Source: Amblyomma americanum (Eukaryota > Arthropoda > Arachnida > Ixodida > Ixodidae). Taken from it: DNA of 64,000 bases. Below are positions 53,705 through 64,000 of the stretch, piece after piece. The stretch spans positions 682,001 through 746,000 of the forward strand of contig NW_027526504.1 of assembly GCF_052857255.1 (NCBI RefSeq), written 5' to 3'. The first letter of the stretch is position 1, and the number at the start of each line of letters is the position of its first letter. Made by a program: the position numbers and the translations under genes. The notes under the pieces are model-generated. The model worked only from the letters and a program-made list of their open reading frames with translations, ran no database searches and was not told where the DNA came from.

Positions 53705-56700
53705 TATAGCACGCGATTAACACGCTCGCTAGGGCCACGCACCGGCAGATTACGTCAGGTGTACCCGCCTGCTTGAGACATCACTTTAAAGTGTTTATTT
53801 CAAGTATAGCACGCGATTAACACGCTCGCTAGGGCCACGCACCGGCAGATTACGCCAGGTGTACCCGCCTGCGCGAGACATCACTTTAACGTGTTTATTT
53901 CAAGTACAGCACGCGATTAACACGTTGGCTAGGGCCACGCACCAGCATATTACGCCAGGTGTACCCGCCTGCGCGAGACATCACTTTAAAGTGTTTATTT
54001 CAAGTATAGCACGCGATTAACACGCTCGCTAGGGCCACGCCCCGGCAGATTACTCCAGGTGTACCCGCCTGCTCGAGACATCACTTTAAAGTGTTTATTT
54101 CTAGCATAGCACGCGATTAACACGCTCGCTAGGGCCCACGCCCCGGCAGATTACGCCAGGTGAACCCGCCTGCTCGAGACATCACTTTAAAGTGTTTATT
54201 TCAAGTATAACACGCGATTAACACGCTCGCTAGGGCCACGCACCGGCAGATTACGCCAGGTGTACCCGCCTGCTCGAGACATCACTTTAAAGTGTTTATT
54301 TCAAGTATAGCACGAGATTAACACGCTGGCTGGGGCCGCGCCCCGGCAGATTACTCCAGGTGTACCCGCCTGCTCGAGACATCACTTTAAAGTGTTTATT
54401 TCTAGTATAGCACGCGATTAACACGCTCGCTAGGGCCACGCCCCGGCAGATTACGCCAGGTGAACCCGCCTCCTCGAGACATCACTTTAAAGTGTTTATT
54501 TCAAGTATAACACGCGATTAACACGCTCGCTAGGGCCACGCACCGGCAGATTACGCCAGGTGTACCCGCCTGCTCGAGACATCACTTTAAAGTGTTTATT
54601 TCAAGTATAGCACGAGATTAACACGCTGGCTAGGGCCGCGCCCCGGCAGATTACGCCAGGTGTACCCGCCTGCGCGAGACATCACTTTAACGTGTTTATT
54701 TCAAGTATAGCACGCGATTAACGCGCTCGCTAGGGCCACGCACCAGCATATTACGCCAGGTGTACCCGCCTGCTCGAGACATCAGTTTAACGTGTTTATT
54801 TCAAGTATAGCACGCGATTAACACGCTCGCTAGGGCCACGCACCGGCAGATTACGCCAGGTGTACCCGCCTGCTCGAGACATCACTTTAACGTGTTTATT
54901 TCAAGTATAGCACGCGATTAACACGCTCGCTAGGGCCACGCCCCGGCAGATTACTCCAGGTGTACCCGCCTGCTCGAGACATCACTTTAACATGTTTATT
55001 TCATGTATAGCACGCGATTAACACGCTCGCTAGGGCCACGCCCCGGCAGATTACTCCAGGTGTACCAGCCTGCGCGAGACATCACTTTAACGTGTTAATT
55101 TCAAGTATAGCACGCGATTAACACGCTCGCTAGGGCCATGCACCGGCAGATTACGCCAGGTGTACCCGCCTTCTCGAGACATCACTTTAAAGTGTTTATT
55201 TCAAGTATAGCACGCGATTAACACGCTCGCTAGGGCCACGCACCGGCAGATTACGCCAGGTGTACACGCCTGCGCGAGACATCACTTTAACGTGTTTATT
55301 TCAAGTACAGCACGCGATTAACACACTCGCTAGGGCCACGCCTCGGCAGATTACTCAAGGTGTACCCGCCTGCTCGAGACATCACTTTAACGTGTTTATT
55401 TCATGTATAGCACGCGATTAACACGCTCGTTAGGGCCACGCCCCGGCAGATTACTCCAGGTGTACCCGCCTGCGCGAGACATCACTTTAACGTGTTTATT
55501 TCAAGTATAGCACGCGATTAACACGCTCGCTAGGGCCATGAACCGGCAGATTACGCCAGGTATACCCGCCTTCTCGAGACATCACTTTAAAGTGTTTATT
55601 TCAAGTATAGCACGCGATTAACACGCTCGCTAGGGCCACGCACCGGCAGATTACGCCAGGTGTACACGCCTGCGCGAGACATCACTTTAACGTGTTTATT
55701 TCAAGTACAGCACGCGATTAACACACTCGCTAGGGCCACGCCTCGGCAGATTACTCCAGGTGTACCCGCCTGCTCGAGACATCACTTTAACGTGTTTATT
55801 TCATGTATAGCACGCGATTAACACGCTCGTTAGGGCCACGCCCCGGCAGATTACTCCAGGTGTACCCGCCTGCGCGAGACATCACTTTAACGTGTTTATT
55901 TCAAGTATAGCACGCGATTAACACGCTCGCTAGGACCACGCCCCGGCAGACTACGCCAGGTGAACCCGCCTGCTCGAGACATCACTTTAAAGTGTTTATT
56001 TCAAGTATAACACGCGATTAACACGCTCGCTAGGGCCACGCACCGGCAGATTACGTCAGGTGTACCCGCCTGCTCGAGACATCACTTTAAAGTGTTTATT
56101 TCAAGTATAGCACGCGATTAACACGCTCGCTAGGGCCACGCACCGGCAGATTACGCCAGGTGTACCCGCCTGCGCGAGACATCACTTTAACGTGTTTATT
56201 TCAAGTACAGCACGCGATTCGCACACTTCGCTAGGGCCACGCCCCGGCAGATTACTCCAGGTGTACCCGCCTGCTCGAGACATCACTTTAAAGTGTTTAT
56301 TTCAAGTATAGCACGCGATTAACACGCTCGCTAGGGCCCACGCCCCGGCAGATTACGCCAGGTGAACCCGCCTGCTCGAGACATCACTTTAAAGTGTTTA
56401 TTTCAAGTATAACACGCGATTAACACGCTCGCTAGGGCCCACGCACCGGCAGATTACGCCAGGTGTACCCCCCTGCTCGAGACATCACTTTAAAGTGTTT
56501 ATTTCAAGTATAGCACGAGATTAACACGCTGGCTAGGGCCGCGCCCCGGCAGATTACGCCAGGTGTACCCGCCTGCGCGAGACATCACTTTAACGTGTTT
56601 ATTTCAAGTATAGCACGCGATTAACGCGCTCGCTAGGACCACGCACCAGCATATTACGCCAGGTGTACCCGCCTGCTCGAGACATCAGTTTAACGTGTTT

Positions 56701-57906
56701 ATTTCAAGTATAGCACGCGATTAACACGCTCGCTAGGGCCACGCACCGGCAGATTACGCCAGGTGTACCCGCCTGCTCGAGACATCACTTTAACGTGTTT
56801 ATTTCAAGTATAGCACGCGATTAACACGCTCGCTAGGGCCACGCCCCGGCAGATTACTCCAGGTGTACCCGCCTGCTCGAGACATCACTTTAACGTGTTT
56901 ATTTCATGTATAGCACGCGATTAACACGCTCGCTAGGGCCACGCCCCGGCAGATTACTCCAGGTGTACCAGCCTGCGCGAGACATCACTTTAACGTGTTT
57001 ATTTCAAGTATAGCACGCGATTAACACGCTTGCTAGGGCCATGCACCGGCAGATTACGCCAGGTGTACCCGCCTTCTCAAGACATCACTTTAAAGTGTTT
57101 ATTTCAAGTATAGCACGCGATTAACACGCTCGCTAGGGCCACGCACCGGCAGATTACGCCAGGTGTACACGCCTGCGCGAGACATCACTTTAACGTGTTT
57201 ATTTCAAGTACAGCACGCGATTAACACACTCGCTAGGGCCACGCCTCGGCAGATTACTCCAGGTGTACCCGCCTGCTCGAGACATCACTTTAAAGTGTTT
57301 ATTTCAAGTATAGCACGCGATTAACACGCTCGCTAGGGCCACGCCCCGGCAGATTACGCCAGGTGTACCCGCCTGCTCGAGACATCACATTAAAGTGTTT
57401 ATTTCAAGTATAGCACGCGATTAACACGCTCGCTAGGGCCACGCCCCGGCAGATTACTCCAGGTGTACCCGCCTGCTCGAGACATGACTTTAACGTGTTT
57501 ATTTCAAGTATAGCACGCGATTAACACGCTCGCTAGGGCCACGCCCCGGCAGATTACGCCAGGTGTACCCGCCTGCGCGAGACATCACTTTAACGTGTTT
57601 ATTTCAAGTACAGCACGCGATTAACACACTCGCTAGGGCCACGCCCCGGCAGATTACTCCAGGTGTACCCGCCTGCTCGAGACATCACTTTAAAGTGTTT
57701 ATTTCAAGTATAGCACGCGATTAACGCGCTCGCTAGGGCCACGCCCCGGCAGATTACGCCAGGTGAACCCGCCTGCTCGAGACATCCCTTTAAAGTGTTT
57801 ATTTCAAGTATAGCACGCGATTAACACGCTCGCTAGGGCCACGCACCGGCAGATTACGTCAGGTGTACCCGCCTGCTCGAGACATCACTTTAAAGTGTTT
57901 ATTTCA
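53705..57906 (+). repeat. 4.2-kb tandem duplication, second copy
   Basis: It starts with a hybrid monomer at 53705-53804: B-like TATAGC at its left end, and A-like GTCAGG plus GCTTGAG at its right end. The exchange therefore took place inside one 100-bp unit, in register. The second copy has four extra single bases (near 54136, 56228, 56337 and 56439) that the first lacks. Conversely, the first has two extra bases (near 50993 and 51979) absent here. The first copy also lacks about 300 bp near 53040 that this copy retains. Confidence 0.9.
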
Positions 57907-60835
57907 AGTATAGCACGCGATTAACACGCTCGCTAGGGCCACGCACCGGCAAATTACGCCAGGTGTACCCGCCTGCTCGTGACATCACTTTAAAGTGTTT
58001 ATTTCAAGTACAGCACGCGATTAACACACTCGCTAGGGCCACGCCCCGGCAGATTACTCCAGGTGTACCCGCCTGCTCGAGACATCACTTTAAAGTGTTT
58101 ATTTCAAGTATAGCGCGCGATTAACACGCTCGCTATTGCCACGCCCCGGCAGATTACGCCAGGGGAACCCGCCTGCTCGAGACATCACTTTAAAGTGTTT
58201 ATTTCAAGTATAGCACGCGATTAACACGCTCGCTAGGGCCACGCACCGGCAGATTACGCCAGGTGTACCCGCCTGCTCGAGACATCACTTTAAAGTTTTT
58301 ATTTCAAGTATAGCACGCGATTAACACGCTCGCTAGGGCCACGCACCGGCAGATTACGCCAGGTGTACCCGCCTGTTCGAGAGATCAATTTGACGTGTTT
58401 ATTTCAAGTATAGGACGCGATTAACACGCTCGCTAGGGCCACGCGCCGGCAGATTACTCCAGGTGTACCCGCCTGCGCGAGACATCAATTTGACGTGTTT
58501 ATTTCAAGTATAGGACGCGATTAACACGCTCGCTAGGGCCACGCGCCGGCAGATTACTCCAGGTGTACCCGCCTGCTCGAGACATCACTTCAACGTGTTT
58601 ATTTCAAGTATAGCACGCGATTAACACGCTCGCTAGGGCCACGCCCCGGCAGATTACTCCAGGTGTACCCGCCTGCGCGAGACATCACTTTAACGTGTTT
58701 ATTTCAAGTATAGCACGCGATTAACACGCTCGCTAGGGCCACGCCCCGGCAGATTACTCCAGGTGTACCCGCCTGCGCGAGACATCACTTTAACGTGTTT
58801 ATTTCAAGTATAGCACGCGATTAACACGCTCGCTAGGGCCATACACCGGCAGATTACGCCAGGTGTACCCGCCTGCTCGAGACATCACTTTAAAGTGTTT
58901 ATTTCAAGTATAGCACGCGATTAACACGCTCGCTAGGGCCACGCACCGGCAGATTACGCCAGGAGTACCCGCCTGCGCGAGACATCACTTTAACGTGTTT
59001 ATTTCAAGTACAGCACGCGATTAACACACTCGCTAGGGCCACGCCCCGGCATATTACTGCAGGTGTACCCGCCTGCTCGAGACATCACTTTAAAGTGTTT
59101 ATTTCAAGTATAGCACGCGATTAACACGCTCGCTAGGGCCGCGCCCCGGCAGATTACGCCAGGTGAACCCGCCTGCTCGAGACATCACTTTAAAGTGTTT
59201 ATTTCAAGTATAGCACGCGATTAACACGCTCGCTAGGGCCACGCACCGGCAGATTAGGTCAGGTGTACCCGCCTGCTCGAGACATCACATTAAAGTGTTT
59301 ATTTCAAGTATAGCACGCGATTAACACGCTCGCTAGGGACACGCACCGGCAGATTACGCCAGGTGTACCCGCCTGCGCGAGACATCACTTTAACGTGTTT
59401 ATTTCAAGTACAGCACGCGATTCACACACTCGCTAGGGCCACGCCCCGGCAGATTACTCCACGTGTACCCGCCTGCTCGAGACATCATTTTAAAGTGTTT
59501 ATTTCAAGTATAGCACGCGATTAACACGCTCGCTAGGGCCACGCCCCGGCAGATTACTCCAGGTGTACCCGCCTGCGCGAGACATCACTTTAACGTGTTT
59601 ATTTCAAGTATAGCACGCGATTAACACGCTCGCTAGGGCCACGCCCCGGCAGATTACTCCAGGTGTACCCGCCTGCGCGAGACATCACTTTAAAGTGTTT
59701 ATTTCAAGTATAGGACGCGATTAACACGCTCGCTAGGGCCACGCCCCGGCAGATTACTCCAGGTGTACCCGCCTGCGCGAGACATCACTTTAACGTGTTT
59801 ATTTCAAGTACAGCACGCGATTCACACACTCGCTAGGGCCACGCCCCGGCAGATTACTCCAGGTGTACCCGCCTGCTCGAGACATCACTTTAAAGTGTTT
59901 ATTTCAAGTATAGCACGCGATTAACACGCTCGCTAGGGCCACGCCCCGGCAGATTACTCCAGGTGTACCCGCCTGCTCGAGACATCACTTTAAAGTGTTT
60001 ATTTCAAGTATAGGACGCGATTAACACGCTCGCCATGGCCACGCCCCGGCAGATTACTCCAGGTGTACCCGCCTGCGCGAGACATCACTTTAACGTGTTT
60101 ATTTCAAGTATAGCACGCGATTAACACGCTCGCTAGGGCCACGCCCCGGCAGATTACTCCAGGTGTACCCGCCTGCGCGAGACATCACTTTAACGTGTTT
60201 ATTTCAAGTATAGCACGCGATTAACACGCTCGCTAGGGTTATACACCGGCAGATTACGCCAGGTGTACCCGCCTGCTCGAGACATCACTTTAAAGTGTTT
60301 ATTTCAAGTATAGCACGCGATTAACACGCTCGCTAGGGCCACGCACCGTTAGATTACGCCAGGAGTACCCGCCTGCGCGAGACATCACTTTAACGTGTTT
60401 ATTTCAAGTACAGCACGCGATTAACACACTCGCTAGGGCCACGCCCCGGCATATTACTGCAGGTGTACCCGCCTGCTCGAGACATCACTTTAAAGTGTTT
60501 ATTTCAAGTATAGCACGCGATTAACACGCTCGCTAGGGCCGCGCCCCGGCAGATTACGCCAGGTGAACCCGCCTGCTCGAGACATCACTTTAAAGTGTTT
60601 ATTTCAAGTATAGCACGCGATTAACACGCTCGCTAGGGCCGCGCCCCGGCAGATTACTCCAGGTGTACCCGCCTGCGCGAGACATCACTTTAACGTGTTT
60701 ATTTCAAGTATAGCACGCGATTAACACGCTCGCTAGGGCCACGCCCCGGCAGATTACTCGAGGTGTACCCGCCTGCGCGAGACATCACTTTAAAGTGTTT
60801 ATTTCAAGTATAGGACGCGATTAACACGCTCGCTA

Positions 60836-61024
60836 TTGCCACGCACCGGCAGATTACGCCAGGTGTACCCGCCTGCGCGAGACATCACTTTAACGTGTTT
60901 ATTTCAAGTACAGCACGCGATTCACACGCTCGCTAGGGCCACGCCCCGGCAGATTACTCCAGGTGTACCCGCCTGCTCGAGACATCACTTTAAAGTGTTT
61001 ATTTCAAGTATAGCACGCGATTAA
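60836..61024 (+). other. Open frame without coding character
   Basis: A 62-codon frame lies wholly within ordinary monomers. It is open only because GCTATTGCC replaces GCTAGGGCC and nearby variants remove stops. Its predicted peptide is the monomer read through successive frames. I treat it as non-coding and list it only so that it is not mistaken for a gene. Confidence 0.85.
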
Positions 61025-63910
61025 CACGCTCGCTAGGGCCACGCCCCGGCAGGTTACTCCAGGTGTACCCGCCTGCTCGAGACATCACTTTAAAGTGTTT
61101 ATTTCAAGTATAGGACGCGATTAACACGCTCGCCATGGCCACGCCCCGGCAGATTACTCCAGGTGTACCCGCCTGCGCGAGACATCACTTTAACGTGTTT
61201 ATTTCAAGTATAGCACGCGATTAACACGCTCGCTAGGGCCACGCCCCGGCAGATTACTCCAGGTTTACCCGCCTGCGCGAGACATCACTTTAACGTGTTT
61301 ATTTCAAGTATAGCACGCGATTAACACGCTCGCTAGGGCCATACACCGGCAGATTACGCCAGGTGTACCCGCCTGCTCGAGACATCACTTTAAAGTGTTT
61401 ATTTCAAGTATAGCACGCGATTAACACGCTCGCTAGGGCCACGCACCGGCAGATTACGCCAGGAGTACCCGCCTGCGCGAGACATCACTTTAACGTGTTT
61501 ATTTCAAGTACAGCACGCGATTAACACACTCGCTAGGGCCACGCCCCGGCATATTACTGCAGGTGTACCCGCCTGCTCGAGACATCACTTTAAAGTGTTT
61601 ATTTCAAGTATAGCACGCGATTAACACGCTCGCTAGGGCCGCGCCCCGGCAGATTACGCCAGGTGAACCCGCCTGCTCGAGACATCACTTTAAAGTGTTT
61701 ATTTCAAGTATAGCACGCGATTAACACGCTCGCTAGGGCCACGCACCGGCAGATTAGGTCAGGTGTACCCGCCTGCTCGAGACATCACATTAAAGTGTTT
61801 ATTTCAAGTATAGCACGCGATTAACACGCTCGCTAGGGCCACGCACCGGCAGATTACGCCAGGTGTACCCGCCTGCGCGAGACATCACTTTAACGTGTTT
61901 ATTTCAAGTACAGCACGCGATTCACACACTCGCTAGGGCCACGCCCCGGCAGATTACTCCAGGTGTACCCGCCTGCTCGAGACATCACTTTAAAGTGTTT
62001 ATTTCAAGTATAGCACGCGATTAACACGCTCGCTAGGGCCACGCCCCGGCAGATTACGCCAGGTGAACCCGCCTGCTCGAGACATCACTTTAAAGTGTTT
62101 ATTTCAAGTATGGCACGCGACTAACACGCTCGCTAGGGCCACGCACCGGCAGATTACGCCAGGTGTACCCGCCTGCGCGAGACATCACTTTAACGTGTTT
62201 ATTTCAAGTATAGCACGCGATTAACGCGCTCGCTAGGGCCACGCACCAGCATATTACGCCAGGTGTACCCGCCTGCTCGAGACATCAGTTTAACGTGTTT
62301 ATTTCAAGTACAGCACGCGATTAACACACTCGCTAGGGCCACGCCCCGGCAGATTACTCCAGGTGTACCCGCCTGCTCGAGACATGACTTTAAAGTGTTT
62401 ATTTCAAGTATAGCACGCGATTAACACGCTCGCTAGGGCCACGCCCCGGCAGATTACGCCAGGTGTACCCGCCTGCTCGAGACATCACATTAACGTGTTT
62501 ATTTCAAGTATAGCACGCGATTAAAACGCTCGCTAGGGCCATGCACCGGCAGATTACGCCAGGTGTACACGCCTGCGCGAGACATCACTTTAACGTGTTT
62601 ATTTCAAGTACAGCACGCGATTAACACACTCGCTAGGGTCACGCCCCGGCAGATTACTCCAGGTGTACCCGCCTGCTCGAGACATCACTTTAAAGTGTTT
62701 ATTTCAAGTATAGCACGCGATTAACACGCTCGCTAGGGCCACGCCCCGGCAGATTACTCCAGGTGTACCCGCCTGCGCGAGACATCACTTTAACGTGTTT
62801 ATTTCAAGTATAGCACGCGATTAACACGCTCGCTAGGGCCATGCACCGGCAGATTACGCCAGGTGTACACGCCTGCGCGAGACATCACTTTAACGTGGTT
62901 ATTTCAAGTACAGCACGCGATTAACACACTCGCTAGGGCCACGCCCCGGCAGATTACTCCAGGTGTACCCGCCTGCTCGAGACATCACTTTAAAGTGTTT
63001 ATTTCAAGTATAGCACGCGATTAACACGCTCGCTAGGGCCACGCCCCGGCAGATTACGCCAGGTGTACCCGCCTGCTCGAGACATCACTTTAACGTGTTT
63101 ATTTCATGTATAGCACGCGATTAACACGCTCGTTAGGGCCACGCCCCGGCAGATTACTCCAGGTGTACCCGCCTGCGCGAGACATCACTTTAACGTGTTT
63201 ATTTCAAGTATAGCACGCGATTAACACGCTCGCTAGGGCCATGCACCAGCAGATTACGCCAGGTGTACCCGCCTTCTCGAGACATTACTTTAAAGTGTTT
63301 ATTTCAGGTATAGCACGCGATTAACACGCTCGCTAGGGCCACGCACCGGCAGATTACGCCAGGTGTACACGCCTGCGCGAGACATCACTTTAACGTGTTT
63401 ATTTCAAGTAGAGCACGCGACTAACACACTCGCTAGGGCCACGCCCCGGCAGATTACTCCAGGTGTACCCGCCTGCTCGAGACATCACTTTAAAGTGTTT
63501 ATTTCAAGTATAGCACGCGATTAACACGCTCGCTAGGGCCACGCACCGGCAGATTAGGTCAGGTGTACCCGCCTGCTCGAGACATCACATTAAAGTGTTT
63601 ATTTCAAGGTATAGCACGCGATTAACACGCTCGCTAGGGCCACGCACCGGCAGATTACGCCAGGTTGTACCCGCCTGCGCGAGACATCACTTTAACGTGT
63701 TTATTTCAAGTACAGCACGCGATTCACACACTCGCTAGGGCCACGCCCCGGCAGATTACTCCAGGTGTACCCGCCTGCTCGAGACATCACTTTAAAGTGT
63801 TTATTTCAAGTATAGCACGCGATTAACACGCTCGCTAGGGCCACGCCCCGGCAGATTACGCCAGGTGAACCCGCCTGCTCGAGACATCACTTTAAAGTGT
63901 TTATTTCAAG

Positions 63911-64000
63911 TATAGCACGCGACTAACACGCTCGCTAGGGCCACGCACCGGCAGATTACGCCAGGTGTACCCGCCTGCGCGAGACATCACTTTAACGTGT
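63911..64000 (+). repeat. Partial last monomer (90 bp)
   Basis: The window ends at monomer position 90 (…AACGTGT), inside the array. The first base of the window is also position 1 of a monomer, so neither flank of the array is visible. The true array is longer than 64 kb at both ends. Confidence 0.95.

Larger units (their letters stand above)
1..64000 (+). repeat. 100-bp satellite array, 639 full monomers plus one partial
   Basis: Every part of the window is a head-to-tail copy of one 100-bp monomer, always in the same orientation. Taking the T of TATAGCACGC as monomer position 1, starts fall at 1, 101, 201 and so on to 63911, with a net drift of +10. I accounted for this drift by 18 one-base insertions, four one-base deletions and one four-base deletion. 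Monomers differ from each other at a limited set of sites: 3, 5, 6, 10, 15-16, 18, 20, 23, 25, 33, 34, 37, 40, 44, 50, 51, 58, 61, 67, 69, 78, 80, 86, 98 and 99. There is no interruption by unique sequence or a mobile element. Known context: arrays like this are eukaryotic satellite DNA, often centromeric or heterochromatic. Location and organism cannot be read from the sequence. Confidence 0.98.
44604..64000 (+). repeat. Superrepeat copy 4 (partial, runs off the window)
   Basis: The copy starts at the G18/A40/T44 monomer at 44604, after the TTATTTTAAG end seen before copies 2 and 3, with its 99-bp monomer near 45344. Part A runs to about 52404. A short stretch of B (52405 to about 53704) is followed by an abrupt return to A, which is the 4.2-kb duplication. 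B proper starts at 56609 and continues to the window edge with further local duplications. One example is the TTAGGTCAGG marker near 59256, 61756 and 63556. No part C and no next superrepeat start are seen, so the copy is longer than 19.3 kb. Confidence 0.82.

Noticed and set aside
1..64000. CRISPR array
   Set aside because: There are no unique spacers: the whole 100-bp period is repeated, with variants at fixed sites, and there are no cas genes. This is a satellite.
1..64000. Telomeric or subtelomeric short repeats
   Set aside because: CTAGGG occurs once per monomer but never as a tandem TTAGGG-type run.
1..64000. Inverted copies or an embedded transposon
   Set aside because: The phase could be followed monomer by monomer from 1 to 64000 without an orientation change or any insert longer than one base.

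Overview
The whole 64 kb window is one uninterrupted tandem satellite array with every copy in the same orientation. I see no protein-coding gene, tRNA, rRNA, transposon, CRISPR array or unique sequence in it. The unit is a 100-bp monomer of about 52% GC by hand count of the commonest form. It has a GC-rich stretch (15 of 20 bases at monomer positions 21-40) and an AT-rich stretch (4 G/C of 20 at positions 81-100). I followed the repeat phase from end to end: 639 complete monomers occupy 1-63910, and a 90-bp partial copy closes the window. Only 23 monomers were found to depart from 100 bp (18 gain one base, 4 lose one, 1 loses four); these add up to the net +10 phase drift seen at the right edge.

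An array of this size, uniformity and layering is typical of eukaryotic heterochromatin (centromeric, pericentromeric, subtelomeric or B-chromosome satellite). The sequence does not name the organism. CpG is not depleted (9 CpG per consensus monomer against about 6.7 expected from its base composition). This argues weakly against an old, heavily methylated vertebrate-type satellite.

The copies are organised in levels. (1) The 100-bp monomer has variants at fixed positions, notably T/G at 69 and A/C at 86, which tend to occur together. (2) Trimers of 300 bp form short subarrays near the start of each superrepeat (1800-2999, 16900-18399, 30202-32301, 45703-47502). (3) A very long superrepeat follows: copy 1 at 1-15800, copy 2 at 15801-29102, copy 3 at 29103-44603, and copy 4 from 44604 to beyond the window edge. 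Each superrepeat has an A part (trimers, CTAG, ATAAC and CACGAG variants), a B part (ATAGG, CCATAC and CCATGG variants) and, in copies 1 and 2 only, a nearly uniform C part. Private markers recur in the same order in every copy: a 1-bp deletion near 745, 16545, 29846 and 45347, and a 1-bp insertion near 7958, 20158, 39159 and 40160.

(4) The superrepeats differ by gains and losses of whole monomers. There are a 1501-bp tandem duplication in copy 2, a 1001-bp one and a roughly 2-kb one in copy 3, and a 4.2-kb (42-monomer) one in copy 4. About 3.6 kb is missing from the A part of copy 2, and the C part is missing from copy 3. Joins keep the 100-bp register, as expected of unequal exchange between aligned repeats. 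Thirteen indels have no counterpart in sister copies and cluster at 34-36, 51-56 and 63.6 kb; they may be read or assembly errors. The interest of this window lies in the size and layered history of the array, not in any encoded system.
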